Assembly (NCBI GenBank): GCA_001465025.1
Contig: LNDO01000068.1
Location: 1-64,000, forward strand
Length of the DNA: 64,000 nt
Direction: 5' to 3'
Source: Pseudomonas sp. Ga0074129
Lineage (GTDB): Bacteria; Pseudomonadota; Gammaproteobacteria; Pseudomonadales; Pseudomonadaceae
Below, one piece after another: positions 34,363-44,328 of the stretch (position 1 is the stretch's first letter; each line of letters opens with the position of its first letter). The notes below the pieces were generated by a model. That model was not told where the DNA came from and searched no databases. It saw nothing but the letters and a program-made list of their open reading frames with translations. Both the position numbers and the translations under genes were made by a program.

Positions 34363-35921
34363 TTAGCTGAACTGGTTCATGGTGTTGTCTTTACCGCCTG
34401 CTTTCAGAGCTGCTTCACCAGCGAAGTACTCTTTATGAGCGTCGCCGATGTCGGAGCCGGACATGTTCTGGTGCTTAACGCAGGCGATACCTTGACGGAT
34501 CTCCTGACGCTGAACGCCTTTCACGTAAGCCAGCATGCCTTGGTCTGCGAAGTAACCTTTGGCCAGGTTGTCGGTGGACAGCGCGGCGGTGTGGTAAGTC
34601 GGCAGAGTGATCAGGTGGTGGAAGATACCGGCGCGAGCCGAACCATCACGCTGGAAGGTGCGGATGCGCTCGTCAGCAACCTGAGCCAGCTCGGTTTCGT
34701 CGTACTCAACGCTCATCAGCTTGGCGCGGTCGTAGGCGGAAACGTCTTTGCCTTCAGCTACGAATGCGTCGTAGGCCTGTTGACGGAAGTTCAGGGTCCA
34801 GTTGAACGATGGGCTGTTGTTGTAAACCAGCTTGGCGTTCGGGATTACCTTGCGGATCTCGTCAACCATTTCGGCGATCTGACCAACGTGTGGCTTCTCG
34901 GTTTCGATCCACAGCATGTCAGCGCCGTTCTGCAGCGAAGTGATGCTGTCCAGTACGCAGCGCGCTTCACCGGTGCCAGCACGGAACTGGAACAGGTTGG
35001 ACGGCAGACGCTTAGGACGCAGCAGCTTGCCTTCGCGGTTCAGAACCACGTCGCCATTCTTCAGGTCCGCAGGGGAAACTTCTTCGCAATCCAGGAAGGA
35101 GTTGTACTGGTCGCCCAGGTCGCCCGGCTGGTTGGTAACAGCGATTTGCTTGGTCAGGCCAGCACCCAGGGAGTCGGTACGCGCAACGATTACACCGTTG
35201 TCGATGCCCAGTTCCAGGAAGGCGTAACGCACAGCGTTGATCTTGGCCAGGAAGTCGGCGTGAGGAACGGTCACTTTACCGTCCTGGTGGCCGCACTGCT
35301 TCTCGTCAGAGACCTGGTTTTCGATCTGGATGCAGCAAGCACCCGCTTCGATCATCTTCTTAGCCAGCAGGTAGGTGGCTTCTGGGTTACCGAAACCAGC
35401 GTCGATGTCGGCAATGATCGGTACGACGTGGGTTTCATAACCGTCGATCTGAGCCTGGATTTCGTCTGCTTTGACTTTGTCGCCAGCAGCGCGAGCAGCG
35501 TCCAGAGCGGTGAACAGCAGATCCAGCTCACGGGCGTCAGCCTGGCGCAGGAAGGTGTACAGCTCTTCGATCAGGCCGGAAACCGAAGTTTTCTCGTGCA
35601 TGGACTGATCCGGCAGCGGACCGAAATCCGAACGCGCTTGTTAGTGGTTTTCAGGTGCTTTTTGATCGAAATCAGCTTCTGCTGACCGATGAAACCATGC
35701 CAGCAACCCAGCGACTGGGTGTAGACGGAGGAGTCAGCATCGTACTCAGCCATGTCTTTGCGCATGATGTCGGCTGTGTACTGAGCGATTTCCAGACCGG
35801 TTTTGAAGCGGTTCTGAGCGCGCATACGGGCCACGGACTCAGGGTCAATAGCGCTCCAGCTGCTGCCAGCAGCGGCTTTCAGGGCGGCAACGGCTTTGAT
35901 GTCGTTTTGATAAGCTGACAT
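34363..35921 (-). pseudogene. aceA: Isocitrate lyase, disrupted by an apparent 37-nt deletion
   Basis: Isocitrate lyase splits isocitrate to glyoxylate and succinate (glyoxylate shunt). The N-terminal part (MSAYQNDIKAVAALKAAAG ... SIKKHLKTTNKR) is normal from ATG 35921, with AAGGA upstream. At about 35635 the frame shifts: after TTNKR comes VRISVRCRISP and a stop at 35571. The expected continuation RSDFGPLPDQSMHEKTS is intact in another frame and stays open to 34363. Compared with the about 531-residue Pseudomonas enzyme, YLYLSGWMVAAL plus one base is missing. The lost SGW is an active-site motif. The catalytic KQCGHQDGK segment is present. Either a real null allele or an assembly/sequencing error. 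Confidence 0.85.
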
Positions 35922-36548
35922 GGTCAATCCTTCAAAGTATGTGTTTGGTTAAGCACCGGCTTTCCCACTTAACACCTGTGTTGCCGGAGGCTGTTGTAGC
36001 TCACTGCAGACGCCGAGAAATCGACTTTAGACGGAATTGATCCGAGAGGAGGGCGACGAACTGAACAACACGCTGGCAGAGTAGGTTGTGAGTCACGTCG
36101 ATAAAACCGGCTCGTGGATGCCGCTCGATGTGTCAACCTGCTAGGCGCTTTGCGCACTGTTGCTAAACGCTTCCCCGTCCCTCAGGACAACTTCGTTCCA
36201 GTCGCAATCTCATCGGACGGCCTTGTGGGCTTTACAACGCAAATCGGCTCTGACGGTAAGTTTGAGCGCGACTCGGAGGGCTTTTCAGCGCCTCTGATTA
36301 GCGGGAGCGGTGCAATGATGCCTCTGCCTAATGGGTTCGTCAATTATTTTGCAGTGGCTTTCGAGTGACTACTACATAAATTAAAATGCGACCGTCCAGT
36401 CATGTTGTGCGGGGCTTAGCCGCTCTGCAGTGGGTGTTACGAAGCGGTTCGGGGAAGCAGTGCTTGCCGTCTCGATACAACGTCGCGGCGCTAGGCGACA
36501 GGCGGACTCAAATTGCACGGTTGAGCACTAACCCACAGGGCCGGAAAC
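35922..36548. other. Intergenic region upstream of aceA
   Basis: About 620 bp between divergently placed gene starts and ends (aceA start, secretin-like gene end). It should contain the aceA promoter. Two short open frames on the plus strand (36114-36368 and 36386-36571) encode peptides I cannot relate to any family and that lack convincing ribosome-binding sites. I do not call them genes. Confidence 0.4.
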
Positions 36549-37358
36549 CTACTGCAGCACATCAACCTTGACGCGCATGTTCATGTCTTCGCGTCCTTGA
36601 GTTGCGCGGTGCTGAACAAAGCCGCTCTGTTCGCTCTGACTTTGCTCACTGACACCGCCGATAGCGATCCATTCACCAATACGGCCGCTTACGCGTGTAT
36701 CGGTGTTTTGTATATCGATCGTCCCTGGTTGTGTCTGGCTTAAGCGATCCCGATTGCTGCTGATAGTGATATGCACCCGATCACCCGTTAGGCTGGCGGT
36801 GACATAAAAGCCGCGTGTGACATTGCGATACTGGGTGTTGCTATAGGGTTGGCCATACATGTCGCGCCCTTGCGTGGTTATTGGCACGCTCTGGCCGACC
36901 TGAATTAACGCGGGGTAGCCCTCGCTCGCTTGCACCTGCTGAGTGCCACCGCCACGGCTGTCGGTCGTGCGACGAATAATGCGCACCTGATCGCGGCCGT
37001 TGACCTCACCCTGGCCGATCTGGACTTCGCCATTGCCGCTGCTGATGCTGCCGTTAGCGCTGTAGCCGCGATCACTCTGGAAGCCAGATTCCTGGGTATC
37101 AACACTGATCAACAGGCGACGTGGCGCGGTGTCGATTTGCTGCAGCAGGGTGCGCACTTCCTCAATCTTTGCCGGGTCGGCGTTGACGATCAGCTGATTG
37201 CCGTAGGCATTCACGCGGCCCTCATGGCCCAACACCGATTGCACCACGCTGAGCACTTCATCCGCTGTGCGGAAATTGAGCGGTATGACTTCGGTTGCAG
37301 CACTCAGCGACAGGCTGCACGTGATCAGTACGGCGGTAAACAGGGCGCGAGCCTTCAT
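36549..37358 (-). CDS. Secretin-like periplasmic protein (short, secretin N domain plus partial secretin fold)
   Basis: A 269-residue precursor starting at MKARALFTAVLITCSLSLSA (signal peptide). An N1-like KH domain follows (IPLNFRTADEVLSVVQSVLG ... NQLIVNADPAKIEEVRTLLQ), then a segment with secretin resemblance (YPALIQVGQSVPITTQGRD ... GFYVTASLTGDRVHITISS). A complete outer-membrane secretin would be about twice as long, so this looks like a minimal relative. The central region is Gly/Ser-rich. It overlaps the upstream gene by 4 nt. Confidence 0.78.
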   Translation of the reverse strand: MKARALFTAVLITCSLSLSAATEVIPLNFRTADEVLSVVQSVLGHEGRVNAYGNQLIVNADPAKIEEVRTLLQQIDTAPRRLLISVDTQESGFQSDRGYSANGSISSGNGEVQIGQGEVNGRDQVRIIRRTTDSRGGGTQQVQASEGYPALIQVGQSVPITTQGRDMYGQPYSNTQYRNVTRGFYVTASLTGDRVHITISSNRDRLSQTQPGTIDIQNTDTRVSGRIGEWIAIGGVSEQSQSEQSGFVQHRATQGREDMNMRVKVDVLQ

Positions 37359-37987
37359 AACAAAAAACTCCGTAAATCGGCATCGGTGATGCTGGTATCC
37401 CAAGCCTGCTCAAATTGGGCACGGCGTTGGCGATTGCGAATAGGGTCGTGGTACAGCGCATATCCGCTTGGCTGGCCTAACTCAGGTAGTAGCAAAAGTC
37501 CGCTGTCGTCGGCGAGTAGAAAGGCCAGCGCTTCATTAGGGTAGTCCGGGTGGAGCTTGCGGATCAGCAAGTTAGACGACAGGCGGCGTGACAGGCTGAG
37601 CAAACGGCTGCCTTCCTTGACGGCGCGCCCCGGCTCACGCAGCAAAATACGCAGCTGATTACGCGGGCTCGCCAGCAGAAAGCGCGTGCAAGCTTGTTGC
37701 ACGCTGCTGTGATGATAGAGCCAGGGCTCTAGGTCATGGCTGTAGATGCACAGGCTACGTTGAGCTTGTTGCAGCAGGGCGAGGGTGTGCGCGCGAGCCT
37801 GATCCGGCTGGTTGAAACGCTCCAATGAGGTGTGAGCACCGAGCGTAAAGGGGGCGGGCTCATGCAAGACCGAATCGGCTGCTGCGTTGGCTGGGTTGTG
37901 CACAGTAAAACGCCCCGGTGATTCAAACTCGATGGCAGGCAACTCATGGCCTTCGGTTTGCTCAGTCGGGGCGTTTTCGTCGCGCAT
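37355..37987 (-). CDS. Conserved Pseudomonas protein of unknown function
   Basis: A 210-residue soluble protein. The middle (LALLQQAQRSLCIYSHDLEPWLY ... RNQLRILLREPGRAV) resembles one half of a phospholipase D-like fold, but no HKD motif is visible. I therefore do not assign catalysis. No signal peptide. The gene lies 8 nt after the acetyltransferase gene, and its stop overlaps the secretin-like gene start. The four genes from 39580 to 36549 look like one operon. Confidence 0.78.
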   Translation of the reverse strand: MRDENAPTEQTEGHELPAIEFESPGRFTVHNPANAAADSVLHEPAPFTLGAHTSLERFNQPDQARAHTLALLQQAQRSLCIYSHDLEPWLYHHSSVQQACTRFLLASPRNQLRILLREPGRAVKEGSRLLSLSRRLSSNLLIRKLHPDYPNEALAFLLADDSGLLLLPELGQPSGYALYHDPIRNRQRRAQFEQAWDTSITDADLRSFLL

Positions 37988-37995
37988 AGAGGCCT

Positions 37996-38421
37996 CTAGT
38001 GGCTGTGCCGCACCATGTCTACATGCGGAATGCCCGCGTCAAGGTACTCGTCACTGACGATGGCAAAACCAAGTTTTTCATAGAATGCCGTCGCATGAAC
38101 TTGTGCACTTAGCATTTGCTGAGTCAGGCCGCGTTTTTCGGCTTCGGCAAGCACTGTTTGGATCAGCGTTACACCTACGTTCATACCGCGCCAGTCTTTG
38201 AGTACCGAGACCCGACCAATATGCCCGTCGGGCAGCAGGCGCGCGGTGCCAATCGGGTAGTCACCCTCAAGGGCGAGAAAGTGCACGGCATCGGCGTCCT
38301 CGGCATCCCATTCGAGTTCCGCCGGTACGGATTGTTCAGCGATAAATACGATTTCACGAATACGCCGAAGAGCGGCGTTATCTTTCTGCCAATCAGCCAA
38401 ACGAACCTGTATATCACTCAT
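37996..38421 (-). CDS. GNAT-family N-acetyltransferase (ElaA-like)
   Basis: A 141-residue acetyltransferase; substrate unknown. The acetyl-CoA-binding motif is in IGRVSVLKDWRGMNVGVTLIQ, followed by AQVHATAFYEKLGFAIVSDEY, typical of GNAT proteins near ElaA. The start at MSDIQVRLADW overlaps the upstream gene by 8 nt (ATGAGTGA); an upstream in-frame ATG adds 26 residues lying wholly in the neighbour and is rejected. Confidence 0.88.
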   Translation of the reverse strand: MSDIQVRLADWQKDNAALRRIREIVFIAEQSVPAELEWDAEDADAVHFLALEGDYPIGTARLLPDGHIGRVSVLKDWRGMNVGVTLIQTVLAEAEKRGLTQQMLSAQVHATAFYEKLGFAIVSDEYLDAGIPHVDMVRHSH

Positions 38422-39580
38422 CCGCAAACCCCAGACTGCCTTGCTTAACCAGTTCGACAAATAGGTTACGCGCTTCGTCGTTGGCCAGCCATGGGCCAAG
38501 GTTTTCGATGTGTAATGCGTCTGCCGCGCACACCAGTTTCAGCAGTTCACGCAGGTTATCCGAGAGCAGGCGGCTCTGACCGCTGGCAAACAGTACCAAG
38601 TCATCGCCGACTTCCGACCACGCCATACGCGCGCTGGGATTGCGAACCAGTATCGCGCCATTGTCCAGGCTGGCGAGGAAAGCCTCGGCGTCGATTTCGA
38701 TACCCGCAATCAGTTCCGGGTACTTGGGTTCGGTCATAAACTGGCCGAACCAGGTCATTAGCAGACGCTCATCGCTCATGTGTTCGGTGAGCAGGGCTTT
38801 GAGGCGATCCAACGCGTCGCGCTGGATCTGCGTCGGGTCGCTGGTCGGCACGGCGTCTGCGTCGCTGTAGCGCTCTTCGTCAGGCAGGAATTGGCCGAGA
38901 AAATCGGTGAAATGGGTCAGGACTTCAGCAGCGCTAGGTGCGCGGAAGCCTACGGAATACGTCATACAGTCATCCTCAGCGGTACCACAGTGGGCCAGGC
39001 GCGGCGGCAGATAAAGCATGTCGCCGGGCTCCAGAACCCATTCTTCAGTTTTAACAAATTCGGCAAGGATCTTCAGATCCGCGTGTTGCAGCATCGGGCT
39101 ATCGGAATCGCACATCTGGCCAACCTGCCAGCGGCGTTTGCCGTAGCCCTGCAGGAGAAACACATCGTAGTTGTCGTAATGTGGGCCTACGCCGCCACCG
39201 GGTACGGCGAAGCTGACCATTACGTCGTCGATGCGCCACTTGGGCAGGAATTTAAACGCTTCCAGCAGTTCAGCCACTTCCGGGACGAACTGATCAACGG
39301 CCTGCACCAGCAAGGTCCAGTCGCGCTCTGGCAGCTCGGCAAACGCGTCCTCGGCAAACGGGCCGCGGCGCAGTTCCCAGGGGTGTGCGCCGTGCTCAAT
39401 TACCAGGCGCGATTCGATTTCTTCTTCGAGTGCCAGACCCGCCAACTCATCTGGAGAGATTGGGCTCTCGAAATCAGGAATGGCTTGGCGTATCAGCAGG
39501 GGTTTCTTCTGCCAGTAATCGCGCATGAACTCACGGGCAGTAAGGCCACCCAACAGTTGCAGCGGAGTATCAGGATTCAT
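38414..39580 (-). CDS. roxA: JmjC/cupin ribosomal oxygenase (RoxA/YcfD-like)
   Basis: Fe(II)/2-oxoglutarate oxygenase; the E. coli homologue YcfD hydroxylates an arginine of ribosomal protein L16. The 388-residue protein has the metal-binding HxD in GPHYDNYDVFLLQ and the distal His in YLPPRLAHCG. A C-terminal winged-helix region follows. The length matches YcfD-type enzymes. The N-terminus MNPDTPLQLLGGLTAREFM is taken as annotated by the open frame; first gene of the 39580-36549 cluster. Confidence 0.88.
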   Translation of the reverse strand: MNPDTPLQLLGGLTAREFMRDYWQKKPLLIRQAIPDFESPISPDELAGLALEEEIESRLVIEHGAHPWELRRGPFAEDAFAELPERDWTLLVQAVDQFVPEVAELLEAFKFLPKWRIDDVMVSFAVPGGGVGPHYDNYDVFLLQGYGKRRWQVGQMCDSDSPMLQHADLKILAEFVKTEEWVLEPGDMLYLPPRLAHCGTAEDDCMTYSVGFRAPSAAEVLTHFTDFLGQFLPDEERYSDADAVPTSDPTQIQRDALDRLKALLTEHMSDERLLMTWFGQFMTEPKYPELIAGIEIDAEAFLASLDNGAILVRNPSARMAWSEVGDDLVLFASGQSRLLSDNLRELLKLVCAADALHIENLGPWLANDEARNLFVELVKQGSLGFADE

Positions 39581-39615
39581 CGCTAAGCCCTTGAAGTAAA
39601 TAAATACCCATAAAT

Positions 39616-39640
39616 GAAAACGCCCGGCGCAGCCGGGCGT
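39616..39640 (-). terminator. Rho-independent terminator of purB
   Basis: On the minus strand ACGCCCGGC-TGC-GCCGGGCGT followed by TTTT, about 20 nt beyond the purB stop. Confidence 0.88.
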
Positions 39641-39658
39641 CTGGGAGGCTGTTGCCGC

Positions 39659-41071
<1,413 letters not shown>

Positions 41072-41104
41072 TCATACATAAAAGGGCGGCCGGCCGCGAT
41101 TGCT

Positions 41105-41963
41105 TCAGCGGCGCTTGCTGAGACTAATCGACAGCAGGCTGCTGCTGAAAATCAGCGCAGCACCAAGCAGCGAGGTCAAATCAGGCACTTCGCCCCAGCG
41201 TAGCCAGGCGATCAACCCGGCGAAGACAATGGCCAGGTAAGCAAAGGGGCCAATCTGGCCAGGCGGCGCGAGGCTGTATGCCTTGGACATGATGATCTGG
41301 CTGGCGGTTGCCAACAGACCGATCACCAGCAGCAAGCCCAGCTGCGCTTGTGTCAGGGGTTGCCAAGCCCACGTCAGCGGAATAGCCGAGATCAGGGCGC
41401 TGAACAGAGAAAAATAGAACACGATACGAAAAGCAGGTTCTGTGTCGCTCATCTCGCGAATCGACACAAAAGCGAGGGCCGCCAAGATGCTGGCTGCCAG
41501 CCCGATCAATGCATGGCTGTCGAGTAATGCGGCTGAAGGTTTGGCCACCAACAGCACGCCAATAAGGCCGATACCGGTTGTCAGCAGCATGCGTTTACTC
41601 AGCGGTTCCTTAAGCCACCACCAGGCAATCAGTGGAGTAAACACCGGGGCTGAGTAGGTGAAGAGCATGGCATCAGCCAGGGGCAGGTGGGCGATGGCAT
41701 AGAAGAAGCAATACATCGCCGCCAGGCCGAACAGGGTGCGGCCGAGGTGAGATTTGAGCCGAGCGGTTTTAAGCGGCCTAACGCCCTTGAGCAACACCAG
41801 CGGCAGAAAAAACAGCACCCCTACAAGATTGCGCCAGAACACCACAGACTCATTGTTGACGCCGGTGGAAACCTCACGAATGCCCAGCCCCATCAGCGAA
41901 AAGAGCAGGGCGGAGAGGGCAAGCAGAGCAGCGCCTTGAAGGGGTTTGAAGGCGCGCGCTCAT
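41105..41963 (-). pseudogene. EamA/DMT-family permease with a frame change at its 5' end
   Basis: Ten-span type drug/metabolite transporter; substrate unknown. An ATG at 41893 opens a 262-residue frame, but it starts inside the first membrane helix. In-frame sequence upstream (ARAFKPLQGAALLALSALLF then SLMGLGIREVS) is clearly coding and matches the family N-terminus, yet is preceded by TGA and has no start codon. ATG-AGC at 41963, 4 nt past the hflD stop, is the natural start but in another frame. One missing base in the GCGCGCGCC run (about 41950-41958) would restore it. If the shift is real, only the truncated 41105-41893 frame could be made. Confidence 0.65.
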
Positions 41964-41966
41964 GCT

Positions 41967-42587
41967 TCAGGTCCGCATGAGCGGGTAGAGCTCCTTGAGC
42001 AATTTGCCGCGGCTAAACACCATTTGCCATCGATGCCCGCCTAGCTGTCGCCACAGGCGCGCCGAGCGAATGCCGGTGAGCAGCAGGGCGCGAATCTTCG
42101 CGGCATTGTTGGTTTGCTGCAGATGGCGCATATCACCTTGTACCTGAATCCGTTGGCGGAAGGTGCTAATGGTGTCCTGATACAGGCTGGCGCAATTGGC
42201 GATGACATTTTCATGCACCGGGCCAAAATGTTCGACCTGCTGCTGCACCTGGTCCAGTCGGCTGCCCATGACGTTGAGCATGTCGGGACGTTTATCCAGC
42301 TGTCGCTCCAGGGCCAGCAGCGCTAGGGCGTAACGCAAAGGGTCGCGTTGCAGGCTGGCCGGATCGCGTTCAAGAGCGCCCACCAGTGCGCGGTAGCCAT
42401 CACGTAGATAAAGGTCGTCGCCGCCATAAACCTCCAGCGTGTCCTTGGGGTCGCGCACCAACAGGCTGTTGATCAGGCAGGCCACTGCAGGCTCACTGAC
42501 TTGGCCGGTTCTGGCCAAATTGTCGACCAGTGCTGCGGACTCAAAGACAGCACCTAGGGCAATCAATTGTTCGCGAATTTGATTCAT
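41967..42587 (-). CDS. hflD: High-frequency lysogenization protein HflD homologue
   Basis: A 206-residue helical peripheral membrane protein, homologous to E. coli HflD (known for affecting lambda CII). The native role in Pseudomonas is unclear. Start at [18 protein letters not shown]. The conserved body ([19 protein letters not shown] ... [18 protein letters not shown]) is complete. Its ATG overlaps the mnmA stop by 4 nt, the same mnmA-hflD pairing as in enterobacteria. Confidence 0.92.
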   Translation of the reverse strand: MNQIREQLIALGAVFESAALVDNLARTGQVSEPAVACLINSLLVRDPKDTLEVYGGDDLYLRDGYRALVGALERDPASLQRDPLRYALALLALERQLDKRPDMLNVMGSRLDQVQQQVEHFGPVHENVIANCASLYQDTISTFRQRIQVQGDMRHLQQTNNAAKIRALLLTGIRSARLWRQLGGHRWQMVFSRGKLLKELYPLMRT

Positions 42588-43702
42588 GCCCGGTGCTCCC
42601 GCTCGGTCCAAGGTTCGGCGGTTTCGATCACGCCGCCGCCCAAACAGATGTCCCCGTCGTAAAACACCACGGATTGACCCGGTGTGACCGCCCGTTGTGG
42701 CTCAGCAAAAACCGCGCTGTAGCCGGTGGTCGTTTTTTCCAGTGTGCAGGCTTGGTCTTGCTGGCGGTAACGCACTTTGGCAGTCAGCCGGCGAGGCGCG
42801 CTCAGATCAATCGGGTTAACCCAATAAATATCCGAGGCGAGCAGGGCGCGGCTAAACAACCACGGGTGTTCATTGCCTTGACCGACCACCAGGACGTTGC
42901 GGGACAGGTCTTTGTGCAGCACGTACCAAGGCTCATCACTGGCATCTTTCAGGCCGCCAATGCCCAAGCCCTGACGCTGGCCGATGGTGTGGTACATCAG
43001 GCCATGGTGACGACCGATAACCTCGCCTTCAGTGGTTTCAATGTTGCCGGGCTGGGCCGGCAGGTACTGCTTGAGAAAGTCGCTGAAGCGGCGCTCACCA
43101 ATAAAGCAGATGCCCGTTGAATCTTTCTTTTTTGCTGTCGCCAGCTGGTACTTTTCAGCGATGGCGCGCACGGCTGGTTTTTCCAACTCGCCCACCGGGA
43201 ACAGGGTTTTAGCAATCTGCTCACCGCCGACCGCATGCAGGAAGTAGCTCTGGTCCTTGTTAGGGTCGAGGCCCTTGAGCAGTTCGGTGCGCCCGTCGAT
43301 ATCACGACGGCGCACATAGTGGCCGGTGGCAATCAGGTCGGCACCGAGCATCAGCGCGTAATCGAGGAAGGCTTTGAACTTGATCTCGCGGTTGCACAGG
43401 ATGTCCGGATTGGGCGTGCGCCCCGCCTTGTATTCGGCCAAAAAGTGCTCGAAGACGTTGTCCCAATACTCTGCAGCGAAGTTAGCCGTGTGCAGTTTGA
43501 TGCCGATCTTGTCGCACACCGCTTGGGCATCGGCCAGATCATCCATGGCGGTGCAGTATTCAGTGCCGTCGTCTTCGTCCCAGTTCTTCATGAACAGGCC
43601 TTCGACTTGGTAGCCCTGTTCGAGCAGCAACAAGGCCGATACTGAGGAATCAACACCGCCGGACATGCCGACAATGACGCGCTGAGTGGTTGGATCTGGC
43701 AT
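42584..43702 (-). CDS. mnmA: tRNA-specific 2-thiouridylase
   Basis: Thiolates U34 of tRNA(Lys/Glu/Gln). The 372-residue protein has the PP-loop [15 protein letters not shown] at the N-terminus. The two catalytic cysteines are in [11 protein letters not shown] (about residue 99) and [10 protein letters not shown] (about residue 200). The C-terminal beta-barrel ends with [16 protein letters not shown]. It is upstream of and coupled to hflD. Confidence 0.97.
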   Translation of the reverse strand: MPDPTTQRVIVGMSGGVDSSVSALLLLEQGYQVEGLFMKNWDEDDGTEYCTAMDDLADAQAVCDKIGIKLHTANFAAEYWDNVFEHFLAEYKAGRTPNPDILCNREIKFKAFLDYALMLGADLIATGHYVRRRDIDGRTELLKGLDPNKDQSYFLHAVGGEQIAKTLFPVGELEKPAVRAIAEKYQLATAKKKDSTGICFIGERRFSDFLKQYLPAQPGNIETTEGEVIGRHHGLMYHTIGQRQGLGIGGLKDASDEPWYVLHKDLSRNVLVVGQGNEHPWLFSRALLASDIYWVNPIDLSAPRRLTAKVRYRQQDQACTLEKTTTGYSAVFAEPQRAVTPGQSVVFYDGDICLGGGVIETAEPWTEREHRA

Positions 43703-43763
43703 GGGGATATTTGCGTGCGATAAAAAAGAGGGGGCGATTCTAACAGGCTGCGCACTCGCGCCG

Positions 43764-44204
43764 TTAATCGCGAATCAGCGACAGGTCGAAGTGCTGCCCG
43801 CTGAGGTAATCGTCGATGCAGCGCAGCACCAGTTCACTGCGCCAGCGTTCGGGTTGGGCGGCCAGTTCATCTCGGCTCAGCCAGCGTGGGCCGATGATGC
43901 CGTCATCCAGCGGGTGATTGGGGCGTTGTTGCAGGGCTTTGCCGGCAAAGCAAATGCGCTGGTACGTGATGCCATTGCTGGGTGCGGTATACAGGTAAAT
44001 ACCGGTGACACCAGTCAGCTCGATATCCCAGCCGGTTTCCTCAAGCGTTTCACGTATGGCGGCCTGCAAGAGGCTTTCGTTGGCGTCCAAATGCCCGGCA
44101 GGCTGGTTAAACACTGCTCGACCTTCGGCTATTTCTTCGACCAACAGGAAACGGCCTTGGTCTTCGATAACCGTGGCCACGGTGATATGCGGTTGCCATT
44201 GCAT
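43764..44204 (-). CDS. Nudix hydrolase (NudJ-like phosphatase)
   Basis: A 146-residue Nudix enzyme with the box [22 protein letters not shown] and the following [19 protein letters not shown]. It most resembles NudJ, which acts on thiamin pyrophosphate precursors and nucleoside diphosphates, and which is likewise located next to mnmA in E. coli. Exact substrate not determined by sequence. Confidence 0.9.
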   Translation of the reverse strand: MQWQPHITVATVIEDQGRFLLVEEIAEGRAVFNQPAGHLDANESLLQAAIRETLEETGWDIELTGVTGIYLYTAPSNGITYQRICFAGKALQQRPNHPLDDGIIGPRWLSRDELAAQPERWRSELVLRCIDDYLSGQHFDLSLIRD

Positions 44205-44263
44205 GGGTATGCTGCCTGTTGTGAAAAAAGGCGATCATATCCTGATTCTCTCAGCCCTCAATG

Positions 44264-44294
44264 CACAAACCCCGGCGCGAAGGCCGGGGCTTGT
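44264..44294 (-). terminator. Rho-independent terminator of idh
   Basis: CCCCGGC (44270-44276) pairs with GCCGGGG (44283-44289), flanked by complementary ACAA/TTGT. It lies 35 nt past the idh stop; the T run on the minus strand is short. Confidence 0.65.
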
Positions 44295-44328
44295 GGTGTT
44301 GCCGCGCTGAGCGCGCGGGTGGTGCGCC

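Noticed and set aside
36114-36571. Two short plus-strand frames upstream of aceA
   Set aside because: No family resemblance, no convincing Shine-Dalgarno, and codon use unlike nearby genes.
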